Assembly: GCF_011068285.1 (NCBI RefSeq)
Contig: NZ_CP049616.1
Span: forward strand, 2,770,501 to 2,834,500
DNA: 64,000 nucleotides
Direction of reading: 5' to 3'
Origin: Flagellimonas oceani
GTDB lineage: Bacteria; Bacteroidota; Bacteroidia; Flavobacteriales; Flavobacteriaceae
Shown here: piece by piece, positions 28,858 through 37,147 of the stretch
Layout of the letters: every line of letters starts with the position of its first letter
How positions within the stretch are numbered: position 1 is the first letter of the stretch
Program-made: the position numbers and the translations under genes
The notes under the pieces: model-generated
What the model was told of the DNA's origin: nothing
What the model saw: only the letters and a program-made list of their open reading frames with translations
The model's database searches: none

Positions 28858-28884
28858 AAGCCCCATGTACTCGCATGGGGCTTT
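28858..28884. terminator. Hairpin between the receptor gene and the DUF4198 gene
   Basis: AAGCCCCATG and CATGGGGCTT with a six-base loop, but only a short T run (CTTTAAATG). It could attenuate rather than end the transcript, giving more receptor than downstream proteins. Confidence 0.6.
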
Positions 28885-28898
28885 AAATGTAAATCATC

Positions 28899-29615
28899 AT
28901 GAAAACAAAATTCATCCTCTTTTTAACCTGTCTCTTTGGGACCCTTAGTGCCCAGGCCCATTACTTGTGGATAGAGACCAATGGAACCGGAAAACTTGGT
29001 CAAGCACAGGAAGTACGCGTGCACTATGGGGAATACACCTATGGTGTTATCGAAAAAGTAGCAGGTGAAGCCTTTCCCGCCGTTTCCAAATTTACCCTTT
29101 GGGTAATTGCTCCCGATGGCACCAAAACCGAGTTGAGCACCGAAGCCAAAGAAGATCATTATCTGGCCAGCTTCACTCCATCACAAAATGGTGTTTATAC
29201 CGTTGCCCTGAACAACAACGAAATTGATGTAATCGATTATACCCAGTACGACTTTGGTATTTTCAAAACGCATTACCATTCCACTGCAAAGGTTCAAGTA
29301 GGTGCTGATGGTGATACAAAAACGGCAAATCCTGATGGAATCGTTGTAAAACAATTGGAAAATGATGGGAAAGAAATCAAGCTCCAAGTGCTGTACAAGG
29401 GCGAGCCCATTGCCGAGAACGAACTTAAAGTTTATGTTGCAGACCTGTGGTCCAAAACCTTGTACACCGATGATAACGGCGAGGTTTCCTTTGCCCTGCC
29501 TTGGGACACCAAGTACATTGTGGAGACGACGACCAAAGAAGAAATTCCCGGCACCTACAATGGTGAGGACTATGAATTTATCTGGCATTGTGCCACCTAT
29601 TGCATAAAGAGATAA
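28899..29615 (+). CDS. DUF4198 domain periplasmic protein
   Basis: A protein of 238 residues with a Sec signal (LTCLFGTLSAQA) directly followed by HYLWIE, the classic start of DUF4198/NikM-like proteins, in which the new N-terminal His may bind metal. The body has two beta-sandwich-like parts: LWVIAPDGTKTELSTEAKED with YLASFTPSQNGVYTVAL, then VLYKGEPIAENELKVYVAD with YTDDNGEVSFALPW. It probably handles metal or a metal complex in the periplasm. It lies in the iron operon, two bases before the next gene. Confidence 0.82.
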   Translation: MKTKFILFLTCLFGTLSAQAHYLWIETNGTGKLGQAQEVRVHYGEYTYGVIEKVAGEAFPAVSKFTLWVIAPDGTKTELSTEAKEDHYLASFTPSQNGVYTVALNNNEIDVIDYTQYDFGIFKTHYHSTAKVQVGADGDTKTANPDGIVVKQLENDGKEIKLQVLYKGEPIAENELKVYVADLWSKTLYTDDNGEVSFALPWDTKYIVETTTKEEIPGTYNGEDYEFIWHCATYCIKR

Positions 29616-29617
29616 CC

Positions 29618-29950
29618 ATGGCCACCGGAATTTCCCTTCTTGCGTTTATTTCCTTTTACTTGCTGTACAGTACATCAAAAAAAATGTCGGGAATCGGAAA
29701 TTTAGGTTTTGAGGAATTGATAGGCGCACACGAAAAAGCCTCCAAATATATCGGCCTGGCCCTTATGATTTTTTCATTGGGGCTAAGCTGTTTTTACTGG
29801 GGCCTTGGCGCCGGAACATTCACTTTTTTTATAATCTTAATGACGGTTGCCAGTTTAGTGATACTTTTGGCACCTCTTCGGTTGATGAACTACCCTTTTT
29901 TGATTCTGATCTTTGCCTGTTCGTTTATTTTTGAAATCCTGTTGTTTTAG
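29618..29950 (+). CDS. Small membrane protein, DUF3325-like
   Basis: A protein of 110 residues with about four membrane helices (residues 4-16, 45-60, 63-83 and 90-108). The ATG at 29618 lies two bases after the DUF4198 stop and is preferred over an upstream ATG inside that gene. In Proteobacteria, siderophore operons often have a DUF3325, DUF3649 and PepSY gene set; order, size and topology match here, so a distant DUF3325 relation is inferred. Function unknown, perhaps an inner-membrane accessory of iron release. Confidence 0.65.
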   Translation: MATGISLLAFISFYLLYSTSKKMSGIGNLGFEELIGAHEKASKYIGLALMIFSLGLSCFYWGLGAGTFTFFIILMTVASLVILLAPLRLMNYPFLILIFACSFIFEILLF

Positions 29951-29953
29951 ACT

Positions 29954-30253
29954 ATGCCAGCCAACAAAAAATATTTGACCCCCTCCCCCGCACAACGATT
30001 CGCGAAAATTTCCGCAGCCATCTTGGGCGGTCTGATCGTTGCGGTAATGTTCCATATGGCCTTGGCCAGTTGGTTCGACCATGTTACCGTAATAATCACC
30101 AGTACTTTTTCCGCCTTTATTTTATGGGCCGTGTTGATGGTAGTTGCCTTTTTGGGCAAAAATGGCTGGAAAATTTGGGGCATTTACCTTTTGGCGAGTT
30201 TAGTGCTCGGTGCCATATTCTATTTTGGAAACCAAACCAACCCTATTGTTTAG
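29954..30253 (+). CDS. Small membrane protein, DUF3649-like
   Basis: A protein of 99 residues with three membrane helices (about 19-37, 45-65 and 73-92). The segment SPAQRFAKISAAILGGLIVA followed by a central helix and GKNGWKIWGIYLLASLVLG resembles DUF3649 proteins, the usual partner of PepSY proteins in siderophore operons. It lies four bases after the previous gene and four before the PepSY start. The assignment is by similarity of pattern and context. Confidence 0.65.
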   Translation: MPANKKYLTPSPAQRFAKISAAILGGLIVAVMFHMALASWFDHVTVIITSTFSAFILWAVLMVVAFLGKNGWKIWGIYLLASLVLGAIFYFGNQTNPIV

Positions 30254-30257
30254 CATT

Positions 30258-31820
30258 ATGGGAAACCGCATTTATAATATACTCTTCCATACACATACCG
30301 TAAGCGGCATTGTAATCAGTGTTGCACTTTATGTCATCTTTTTTACAGGATCTTTTTCCTTTTTTCGGGATGAGATAACCAACTGGCAACGTGGGCATGC
30401 CGTTACCCAAGAAGATGCAATAACTGGAAGTATAGACGGATATTTGGACGAACTCTCCAAAGAGCATGACCTTAATGGCCGGGATGTGGAGCTCCGCCAC
30501 TATTATAACGAAAGGAACATTTCCGTGAGCATGGGTGCTTCGCAAGATTCATTGGCCGCGGAAGAGGACAAGGCACGTGTCTTTTTTTACCTGGATACCA
30601 TGGACAAGACCAAAGGGGATTACGAAGGCAACTACCATTTGGGCGAGTTCTTGTACCGCCTTCATTTTTTGGACCAAATTCCCTATCCCTACGGTAGATA
30701 TTTGTCAGGTTTGGTTGCCTTTTTCTTCCTGTTTGCCATTATTACAGGGATTTTGGTGCACTGGAACAAGATCGTTTCCAACTTTTACACCTTCAGGCCT
30801 TGGGCCAAGATCAAAACGATTTGGACGGATGCCCATACCGCGCTTGGAGTGATAGGATTTCCATTTCAGTTTGTGTATGCCGTTACCGGAGCCTTCTTTT
30901 TGCTCAAAGGTATTTTGATTCTTCCCGTGGTCATGGGCATGTACAATGGTGACCAGAACAAACTATATGAAGACCTTGAGTACAATCATCCCGTATATGA
31001 ATTTCAGAACGAGAAACTGAACAAAGAGATCCATTTGGATCAACTCGTAAACCAAATGAAGAAGGATTGGCCCGATTTTAAAATGACCGAAACCCACATC
31101 TTCAACTATGGCGATAAAAACATGCACGCCGCCATTAGCGGATACCTTGGTTACGAGACCAAAATGAACGGTCTTGGGTATCGTATTTACAAAATTGCGG
31201 ACAATTCCGTTGTAGAGGAAAAAGTGCCCACTACGAACAATTCCTATTTGGATGGTGTAAAAAATATGATGTTCCGGCTTCATTTTGGCGATTATGCAGG
31301 TTACGGCCTGCGGGTGATCTCATTTGTACTTGGGTTGATTTCCTGTTTTGTGATATTGTCCGGAATTATGATCTGGCTGGTCGCCCGCGATAAAAAGGGC
31401 ATCCCCGAAAAACGCAGAAAGTTCAACCATCAAGTTGCGAATTGGTATATGGCAATTTGCCTTAGTTTGCTTCCTGTGACTGCCTTGGAATTCATCCTTG
31501 TGAAGTTTGCGCCAGAAGTGAACCGTGCCTTTTTATACCAGACGTACTTCCTTGTTTGGTTAGCTGCATCGGTATTCTTTATCCTTAAAAAGAACATTGC
31601 CTTTACCAATAAATGGACGTTGATCTCAGGTGGCGTGTTGGGATTGTTGGTTCCGATTGCCAACGGAATTGCATCGGGCAATTGGATGTGGGTAGCCTAT
31701 CAAAATGGATATCAGCACATCCTTTTGGTGGATTTGCTCTGGTTGGTTTTGGGAATCGTATCGCTCTGGATCGCTTTCTTTAAATTGAAAGATAAAGCGA
31801 CCAAACCGGTTTCCGCATAA
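30258..31820 (+). CDS. PepSY-associated transmembrane protein (putative siderophore reductase)
   Basis: An inner-membrane protein of 520 residues. The ATG at 30258, four bases after the previous stop, fits the family start (RIYNILFHTHTVSGIVISVALYV). It has about eight helices and a large periplasmic loop between helices 1-2 and 3-4 that includes PepSY-like repeats. His residues in the helices (HTH near 11, LVHWNK near 170, FRLHFGDYAGYGLR near 343) could bind haem. Related proteins (FoxB/PiuB type) reduce ferric siderophores. It ends the iron operon. Confidence 0.82.
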   Translation: MGNRIYNILFHTHTVSGIVISVALYVIFFTGSFSFFRDEITNWQRGHAVTQEDAITGSIDGYLDELSKEHDLNGRDVELRHYYNERNISVSMGASQDSLAAEEDKARVFFYLDTMDKTKGDYEGNYHLGEFLYRLHFLDQIPYPYGRYLSGLVAFFFLFAIITGILVHWNKIVSNFYTFRPWAKIKTIWTDAHTALGVIGFPFQFVYAVTGAFFLLKGILILPVVMGMYNGDQNKLYEDLEYNHPVYEFQNEKLNKEIHLDQLVNQMKKDWPDFKMTETHIFNYGDKNMHAAISGYLGYETKMNGLGYRIYKIADNSVVEEKVPTTNNSYLDGVKNMMFRLHFGDYAGYGLRVISFVLGLISCFVILSGIMIWLVARDKKGIPEKRRKFNHQVANWYMAICLSLLPVTALEFILVKFAPEVNRAFLYQTYFLVWLAASVFFILKKNIAFTNKWTLISGGVLGLLVPIANGIASGNWMWVAYQNGYQHILLVDLLWLVLGIVSLWIAFFKLKDKATKPVSA

Positions 31821-31834
31821 CCAACCTGAACGGT

Positions 31835-32212
31835 TTAGCGCTTATAGAAACCTTTATGCTTTAAAGAGTAACATTCCTGCAGTACGTCCACCAACACCTC
31901 TTGGTCGATTTCCTCCAAAGTAAAATACCGTAGGGATTTGACCACTTTACGATTTTCCGTAACCATTTTTTCCAAATGAAGGGTCAAATGTGCCGAGTTC
32001 CAAAACGCAATGTCCACAAACTTCCCTTTTTGGGACACATTTAAATAGCAAATGGGCTGTTTGCCTGCATAAAAGCAAGGAATGCTCCATTTGTATTTCA
32101 TGTCCACATCAGGAACAACAGACTCGATTACAGCTTTTAGGTGCAACAAAATGCTTCTGAAGGGTTCTTTTTGATTGAGGATATAGTCTTCGGCCGGGTT
32201 CACTCTGGTCAA
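31835..32212 (-). CDS. DUF1801 (YdhG-like) protein
   Basis: A cytoplasmic protein of 125 residues with the DUF1801 pattern: PFRSILLHLKAVIESVVPDVDMKYKWSIPCFYAGKQPICYL, followed by VDIAFWNSAHL and a C-terminal helical part. The fold resembles frataxin-like YdhG proteins, and a role in iron handling has been suggested for relatives, which would suit the iron operon next to it. It is convergent with that operon, 14 bases away. The role is not proven. Confidence 0.78.
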   Translation of the reverse strand: MTRVNPAEDYILNQKEPFRSILLHLKAVIESVVPDVDMKYKWSIPCFYAGKQPICYLNVSQKGKFVDIAFWNSAHLTLHLEKMVTENRKVVKSLRYFTLEEIDQEVLVDVLQECYSLKHKGFYKR

Positions 32213-32233
32213 ATTTGAATTTAAGGAAGAATC

Positions 32234-33103
32234 CTAGTTACGTTTAAAAACCTTCTTTACCACCTGCATTAGCAGAACTGCCACAAGACCCACGACCAGC
32301 CCCACCAGAAAATCCTTCAGCAAAGAAGGAAAAGCGGGAAACAAATGGTGCAAGAATTCAATATTGTGATTAAAAATTCCGCCCGACACCAATAACAATG
32401 CAAGTGTTCCCACTATGGACAATCCCTTAATTATGATTGGAAGGCCTTTCACCAAGACCTTACCAACTTTATCGGAGAAACTGTCTGTTTGTTCGTTAAG
32501 GTTGATGAGCCGATAGCCATAATCATCCATACGCACAATAAGGGCCACAATACCATAAACCCCTACCGTGGCCAATAGCGCCACTACAGAAACTACGGCT
32601 ATGCGCGTTACCAACGGTTCGTTCACCACGGTGCTCAGCGCAATGATCACAATTTCAATGGACAGTATAAAGTCTGTGATAATGGCTTGTTTTATTTTTT
32701 TCTTTTCCAGTTCGGGCAACTCCTCTTCGGGAATTTCGGTAGGGTCTTCGGCTACGCCCTTATCATCTCTATGAAAAATATACTCATAAATTTTTTCCGC
32801 CCCTTCGTACGCCAAGTAAACACCTCCCAATAAAAGAATGATCGTGATCGCGGTGGGCAGATAGGCGCTCAATAAAAATGCGACCGGGAGAATGATCAAT
32901 TTGTTAATAAAGGACCCTTTGGTAATGGCCCAGAGCACTGGGATTTCCCTGTTGGACAAAAAACCTGTAGCCTTCTCGGCATTTACCGCCAAGTCATCGC
33001 CCAAAATGCCCGCCGTTTTTTTGGTTGCTACCTTGCTCATGGTCGCCACATCGTCCATAAGTGCGGAGATATCGTCCAAAACAGCGAAAAAACCTGAGGC
33101 CAT
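32234..33103 (-). CDS. DUF808 family membrane protein
   Basis: An inner-membrane protein of 289 residues. It starts MASGFFAVLDDISALMDDVA, then KVATKKTAGILGDDLAVNAEKA, the clear DUF808/YedI signature, followed by about seven hydrophobic segments. The function is unknown. It is upstream of the DUF1801 gene by 21 bases and may share its transcript. Confidence 0.88.
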   Translation of the reverse strand: MASGFFAVLDDISALMDDVATMSKVATKKTAGILGDDLAVNAEKATGFLSNREIPVLWAITKGSFINKLIILPVAFLLSAYLPTAITIILLLGGVYLAYEGAEKIYEYIFHRDDKGVAEDPTEIPEEELPELEKKKIKQAIITDFILSIEIVIIALSTVVNEPLVTRIAVVSVVALLATVGVYGIVALIVRMDDYGYRLINLNEQTDSFSDKVGKVLVKGLPIIIKGLSIVGTLALLLVSGGIFNHNIEFLHHLFPAFPSLLKDFLVGLVVGLVAVLLMQVVKKVFKRN

Positions 33104-33196
33104 AGAAGTATTTTAAAATTAATGATCCGTTGAAAGCAAAATAAATAAAACCATGGATAACAACCTGCACAAAAAGAATAAAATAACGAAGTAATA

Positions 33197-33655
33197 TTAA
33201 TTAACGCCCTCCATGGACATTAAGGTGGCCACCCAAATTATTACTGAGGAGAAAAAGATGCCTATGGTATTTGCGGCGAAAGCTTCACGTTTTTTCATTT
33301 TGAAAAGATACGCGGCTATACTTCCTGCGTAGACACCGGTACCAGGCAGCGGAATCATTACAAACAACACAATGCCCAAGAAACCGAAACGCTGTATTTT
33401 TTTTCCGGAACCTCTTTTTGCCCTTTGGCCGACGAATACGGCGGACTTTTTATAAAAACGCCATTTGACCAAATGCCTGTTGATATACTCCAAAAAGAAC
33501 ATCATTAAAGGAAATACCATTACATTGGCCAAAAAACACACAATAAATACGACGTACTCATTAGCTCCTTGGTACATACCGTAGGGAATGCCCACCTTGG
33601 CCTCGCCAAAAGGGGAAATACTCCAAAGTGCCGCTATGATCAAATCCTTGTGCAA
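33197..33655 (-). CDS. Small multi-drug export family membrane protein
   Basis: A membrane protein of 152 residues with about four helices. ALWSISPFGEAKVGIPYGM at the start and MIPLPGTGVYAGSIAAYLF near 100 are marks of the Sm_multidrug_ex (COG2426) family, which despite its name has no proven drug transport. It lies on the same strand as the DUF808 gene with a 93-base gap. Confidence 0.82.
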   Translation of the reverse strand: MHKDLIIAALWSISPFGEAKVGIPYGMYQGANEYVVFIVCFLANVMVFPLMMFFLEYINRHLVKWRFYKKSAVFVGQRAKRGSGKKIQRFGFLGIVLFVMIPLPGTGVYAGSIAAYLFKMKKREAFAANTIGIFFSSVIIWVATLMSMEGVN

Positions 33656-33753
33656 CGTACTGATATTTTAAGCCGACAAAATTAATCAGGAATTTACGTT
33701 CTACCTCTTTGGCAATCCTTAAATATTTATTAATTGTGATGAAAGGGACACGC

Positions 33754-34023
33754 TTAGGCCACGGAATAAAAAGAAGACCCATTGATGGCCTGATTAAAAT
33801 CCGGCAATATTTTTTGGATATATTCTTGTGGGGTGTTTTCCGAGATTGATACCCATTTTTTATCGACATTGACATCAAAGTGGAAAGATGAAAAGTCAGC
33901 ATCTACGTCCAATTTTGACAACAAGAACCGCATGATTCTTGGCCTAAGGCTGTACTCTAGATCGATACAGGTTCGTTGCATTGCTGGATTGTCATCTCCA
34001 GAAAATACCCAATTGAATTTCAC
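33754..34023 (-). CDS. Small conserved-looking protein of unknown function
   Basis: A protein of 89 residues with a GTG start (VKFNWVFSGDDNPAMQRTC). The pattern of hydrophobic and charged residues (FHFDVNVDKKWVSISENTPQEYIQKILPDF) looks like a real folded protein, and no longer frame exists on either strand here. No strong ribosome site precedes the GTG, so the start is uncertain. I do not recognise the family. It lies between the export-family gene and the saccharopine dehydrogenase-like gene, on their strand. Confidence 0.55.
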   Translation of the reverse strand: MKFNWVFSGDDNPAMQRTCIDLEYSLRPRIMRFLLSKLDVDADFSSFHFDVNVDKKWVSISENTPQEYIQKILPDFNQAINGSSFYSVA

Positions 34024-34103
34024 TGGCTTTTGAGAGTTAGGGCATACAATATACTAAAAATCAGTCCACAGCCAACTTTTAGCAAATGTTTTTGGACAAA
34101 GAG

Positions 34104-35309
34104 TTATTCTTTACCGTCAACGTAGTTTTGTAGATAGGTATAGCGTTGTGTCAACTTTCCGTTTTGGGTCATAAGGGCCCTTTCCAAGATACCGTCTTTA
34201 TCGCCATTGAAAAAGGAAGGTATCACATATTTGGAAAACGCATCACCAAAACCAACGCTGGCATCCCTTGGCAATTCGCAGGGCAGATTGTCCACGGCCA
34301 TTACGGCAATGGCATCTTCATTTTTGAAATCAGTTTCCGTTTCGGATTGTGGGTCGTAACCATAAATGGGTTCCGCTATGGTAGATGAACGAACGGTGGA
34401 TGCCACGGGGCCATCTATATCGCAACTGATGTCGGCCACCACTTTTATTTTGAATTCTTGTTGCTTGGCATCCTCTCGAGTATAAAGATAAGGAGCTCCG
34501 TCTCCATAAAAATGCCCCGCAATATAGAAGTCCGTCACTTTGGCGAAACGGAAAAAATCAGATCTGTATTCTCCTGGGTTTTTAAAAAAATCCGCTTTGC
34601 TGCCACGAACGGCATCTTTTCGTTTGTTATACTCAGAGGCATCTATCTGGCAATACACGGGTTCTTCAAATGAATCGTTCAGGTATTCGGATACGCTTAC
34701 TTTTTTTAACTCCATGGCATCGAGCATTTCCTTGGCGCCATTGCCCACCCTACCCTTTCCGGTAAGTAGAATTTTAATGTTGGACAGTTGTATTTTTTTG
34801 AGTTCGGCGATCAAGGCTTGTTGGTCCAGAAGTGATTCCGCTTTGGGCAGTTGGAACAAATCGTACTTAAGTCCGTAGGCCCTGAACCCGTTGTAGGCTC
34901 CAACAATACCTGCGTAGCGACCAAAGGCCACCAATCTAGCCCCTTTGGCATTGGTAATGACTTCGTGATCATACAGTTCGATGTTTTTATCGAGTACGGC
35001 TTGGAGCAGTTCCTGGTTATAGGGCTGTTTTTTTATGGTATGGGAAAAAAAGAAATACTTTTTATTGGGAAGCAATGCATCAATAGGCACTTCCTTGACG
35101 CCGAGCAGCACTTCGCAGGTTTCCAAATCATTGACCACTTTTAGGCCTTTATCGGCATATTCTTGGTCAGAAAACACGCGAATGGGCGAAGATTCGACCA
35201 AAATCTCGGCTTTTGGAAATTTGGATAGGACATTTTGACACTCCTCTGGTGATAGTACCACCCTGCGATCTGGCGGGTTTTTACGTTCCCTGATGATTCC
35301 GAACTTCAT
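34104..35309 (-). CDS. Saccharopine dehydrogenase-like NAD(P)-binding oxidoreductase
   Basis: A protein of 401 residues. The N-terminal half has the alanine dehydrogenase/transhydrogenase fold: FGIIRERKNPPDRRVVLSPEE (with the RE-K-P-D-RR-P pattern), then FFSHTIKKQPYN, DHEVITNAKGARLVAFGRYAG. The NAD-binding motif is ILLTGKGRVGNGAKEMLDAM. This matches LYS1-type lysine-forming saccharopine dehydrogenases, which oxidise saccharopine to lysine and 2-oxoglutarate, although many flavobacterial members are untested. It is divergent from the small RNA at 35405. Confidence 0.78.
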   Translation of the reverse strand: MKFGIIRERKNPPDRRVVLSPEECQNVLSKFPKAEILVESSPIRVFSDQEYADKGLKVVNDLETCEVLLGVKEVPIDALLPNKKYFFFSHTIKKQPYNQELLQAVLDKNIELYDHEVITNAKGARLVAFGRYAGIVGAYNGFRAYGLKYDLFQLPKAESLLDQQALIAELKKIQLSNIKILLTGKGRVGNGAKEMLDAMELKKVSVSEYLNDSFEEPVYCQIDASEYNKRKDAVRGSKADFFKNPGEYRSDFFRFAKVTDFYIAGHFYGDGAPYLYTREDAKQQEFKIKVVADISCDIDGPVASTVRSSTIAEPIYGYDPQSETETDFKNEDAIAVMAVDNLPCELPRDASVGFGDAFSKYVIPSFFNGDKDGILERALMTQNGKLTQRYTYLQNYVDGKE

Positions 35310-35391
35310 ATGGTGTTTTGGTATAATTATTGACCAAAATAAGGGGAAAAGGCAGGGTAAGCAAACTTTTTATTGTTTGATGGATATGCGT

Positions 35392-35399
35392 TACCTTTG
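35392..35399 (+). promoter_or_regulatory. -7 box of the small RNA promoter
   Basis: TACCTTTG fits TAnnTTTG, and the structured element starts six bases after it, where transcription is expected to begin. T-rich sequence at 35366-35379, including TTTG at 35376-35379, may supply the upstream element, but the spacing is not ideal. Confidence 0.55.
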
Positions 35400-35404
35400 C
35401 CGAC

Positions 35405-35503
35405 CGCGTTAGGGATAGAGGTAGGTACCCTGCCTGCAGCAAGCAGGCATGTACGGCCGATAGCCCGACCGAGATTTTGCGAAGCAAGGTCTCGGGAACG
35501 CCC
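35405..35503 (+). ncRNA. Structured small RNA or leader element upstream of tmRNA
   Basis: A compact three-way fold can be drawn: closing stem GCGTT (35405-35409) with AACGC (35497-35501); GGG (35411-35413) with CCC (35464-35466); a hairpin of GTAC (35424-35427) and GCCTGC (35431-35436) with GCAGGC (35442-35447) and GTAC (35450-35453); and an 11-base stem CGAGATTTTGC with GCAAGGTCTCG (35470-35494) around a GAA loop. GTTAGGGATAGAGG, TAGCCCGACC and GGGAACGCCC recall a recurrent element of Flavobacteriia, possibly the Rfam flavo-1 motif; that name is from memory and not verified. It starts at the expected distance from a TACCTTTG box. Confidence 0.6.
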
Positions 35504-35556
35504 AAACTTCGATTCTGCTCAGTGCAGGGCTAAGTTCTTTGATAAAAAAGTGAGAG

Positions 35557-35600
35557 ATTCCTGCCGAAGTTTATGCTGAGCGTAGACGAAGTGCAGGAAT
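35557..35600. repeat. Inverted-repeat unit, probable dispersed repeat
   Basis: ATTCCTGC (35557-35564) and GCAGGAAT (35593-35600) flank a 28-base loop that contains GAGCGTAGACGAAGTG. Such sequences occur as dispersed short repeats in many genomes. A related piece (CTGCTCAGTGCAGGGC) lies just upstream near 35515-35530. It separates the small RNA from tmRNA. Confidence 0.5.
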
Positions 35601-35608
35601 GACATTAT

Positions 35609-36005
35609 GGGGCCGACCGGTTTTGACAGCAAGACCAATGGCGATGTAAGCATGCCGAGCGCTGGGATACAGCTCGTAAATCTCATGTTTCACACTTTTA
35701 ATTGGCGAAAATAATTACGCTCTTGCCGCATAATCTGAATTATAGTAAGATTAGCCTCGTCCCTACAAGGTAGGGAAGCGAGATGTCCCTTGGTAGCCCT
35801 TGTTGACGGCGACCTTTTTAGGGGCACCAAAAAAGTCAACACAAGGGTGTTCGTTCGCTTTGGCGACACCTCTAAAACCTAAAGAAGCTAAGTGTATGTT
35901 AGGCCGTATCTGGTCAGGCATGCATCGAAAATCAAACAGATACTAAGCATGTAGAAAGCATGGTTATTGCTTGTTTGGACGAGGGTTCGAATCCCTCCGG
36001 CTCCA
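35609..36005 (+). ncRNA. ssrA: Transfer-messenger RNA (tmRNA)
   Basis: The RNA that rescues stalled ribosomes and adds a degradation tag, with SmpB. The 5' end GGGGCCGACCGGTTTTGACAG and the 3' end GGGTTCGAATCCCTCCGGCTCCA form the tRNA-like part: GGGGCCG pairs with CGGCTCC, and the T arm is intact. CCA is not encoded in full (CTCCACTA), so it is added after transcription or trimming. The tag frame is at 35704-35733. A hairpin terminator follows. No promoter box is seen immediately upstream, so it may be processed from a transcript that starts near 35405. Confidence 0.96.
35704..35733 (+). other. tmRNA tag reading frame
   Basis: Codons GGC GAA AAT AAT TAC GCT CTT GCC GCA TAA encode GENNYALAA, so the appended tag is AGENNYALAA counting the alanine carried by tmRNA. 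The ALAA end is the protease recognition signal typical of Bacteroidota tags. Confidence 0.93.
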
Positions 36006-36009
36006 CTAC

Positions 36010-36033
36010 AAAAGCCACCTCCGGGTGGCTTTT
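36010..36033 (+). terminator. Terminator of tmRNA
   Basis: AAAAGCCACC, four-base loop, GGTGGCTTTT, then a run of T, directly after the tmRNA 3' end. Confidence 0.85.
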
Positions 36034-36467
36034 TTTGTTTCGCTTTCGGGCTTCGAAGGCCAACGCGACAAGCTCGCCCCTTCGCTAAAAAGGTCTGCAA
36101 GACCTTTTCTTAACGTTTGGTCATCTCCGGGCTCTGCCCTGTTTTTTGATGACCCGAAAAACAACCAGAGCTTCTTTTATTACGGACCCTTAAAATTTGA
36201 TGGGCTACTGGGCTGATTTTCGGCCTTTCAGTAAGGCCCCAAGTAGGGTTTGCCAAGAAAGGACGGGGCAAAAATCCCCTGACCGGCAATTCCGCTTCTG
36301 GAACAAGCATGTTAATGAAACTCCTTGCCCGAATAGAAAAGCACAGAATCTATTCGAGTTACTAATTCGTGCAAATGGAGTATTATTTTAAGAACTGAAA
36401 CTCTACATTTCCACCTCTTTATCGTAATTGTATTTAATGTTATTCCGTCATATAAAATTAGAGGTTT
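36034..36467. other. Non-coding scar-like stretch after tmRNA
   Basis: About 430 bases without a convincing gene. It contains a perfect nine-base hairpin AAAAGGTCT/AGACCTTTT (36088-36108) and GGCC-rich short repeats (36219-36238). The 3' end of ssrA is a common integration site of mobile elements, so this may be the remains of an insertion; no integrase or second ssrA end is visible. Confidence 0.4.
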
Positions 36468-36618
36468 ATGGAAAACAAAGAACGTTCTTAAGGCCCACCT
36501 TAAAAAAACAGAATCCAATATCAGGGACTTTCAATCCATATTGGACGGGATGGAGCAATTCAGTAAACACCCAACCTACTTCTCTCTTAAACTTAAATTA
36601 ATCTTTAAAAAAATCAAT
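36468..36618 (+). pseudogene. Short possibly frameshifted gene before the first receiver
   Basis: An ATG at 36468 with AGAGG before it encodes MENKERS and then stops. In the adjacent frame the sequence continues as LKAHLKKTESNIRDFQSILD, then GMEQFSKHPTYFSLKLK and a stop near 36618, which has normal amphipathic protein character. A single frameshift would join the two. It ends a few bases before the receiver gene. This may be a decayed small gene, or chance. Confidence 0.3.
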
Positions 36619-36624
36619 TAGACC

Positions 36625-37056
36625 ATGAATATCTTTTTAGCTGACGACGACGAAGAGGACAGGTTGTTTTTTGCCGAAGCCCTGAAGGAAATCCCTTTGT
36701 CCATAGAAACCTCTGCCTTTGCAGATGGCGTAGGTTTAATGGGAAACCTGTATTCCGATGAAAAACTTCCCGACATTATCTTTTTGGATTTGAACATGCC
36801 GATGATGAACGGGTTTGAATGTTTGTCGGACATTCGAGATGATGAAAAATTCAAAAACATTCCGGTTATCATTTATTCCACGTCGTATCTTAAAAAAGAA
36901 ATAGAGCAGCTTCGTAGAATGGGGGCTACCGGGTATCTCAGAAAACCTTCTTCCTTCAATCAATTAAAAACTTTGATCTACAAGTGTGTCAAAAACCTTC
37001 AGGATCTGCAAATGGCCCTTAAAAACGCTACAGGTAATTTTTTCATTTATGATTAA
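36625..37056 (+). CDS. Single-domain response regulator (CheY-like)
   Basis: A receiver of 143 residues with no output domain. Acidic pocket D7-D9, phosphorylation site Asp55 (IIFLDLNMP), Ser85/Thr86 (VIIYSTSY) and Lys107 (GYLRKPSS) are all present. The LADDDEEDRLFF start is typical of receivers that work with membrane or phytochrome-type histidine kinases in Bacteroidota. It is 43% or so alike, by eye, to the receiver at 38346; the same IYST and IRKP/LRKP blocks recur. No kinase lies nearby. A terminator at 37148-37173 ends it. Confidence 0.9.
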   Translation: MNIFLADDDEEDRLFFAEALKEIPLSIETSAFADGVGLMGNLYSDEKLPDIIFLDLNMPMMNGFECLSDIRDDEKFKNIPVIIYSTSYLKKEIEQLRRMGATGYLRKPSSFNQLKTLIYKCVKNLQDLQMALKNATGNFFIYD

Positions 37057-37147
37057 TCCAGTGGGGCACCTTTAACGTGGCCATCAATCAATACTATATT
37101 TGAATTGCATTTTTCCACTTATTCTTTTATACAAACTCCAAAAACAA

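Noticed and set aside
33561..33902. Minus-strand frame of 113 residues
   Set aside because: It overlaps the small export-family gene and the 89-residue gene in another frame and carries frame-shifted pieces of both.
35373..35579. Plus-strand frame of 68 residues over the small RNA
   Set aside because: The sequence is explained by RNA stems and a dispersed repeat; the peptide is full of Arg and Pro with no pattern.
35888..36310. Short frames over and after tmRNA
   Set aside because: They read through the tmRNA 3' end and its terminator, so they are not genes.
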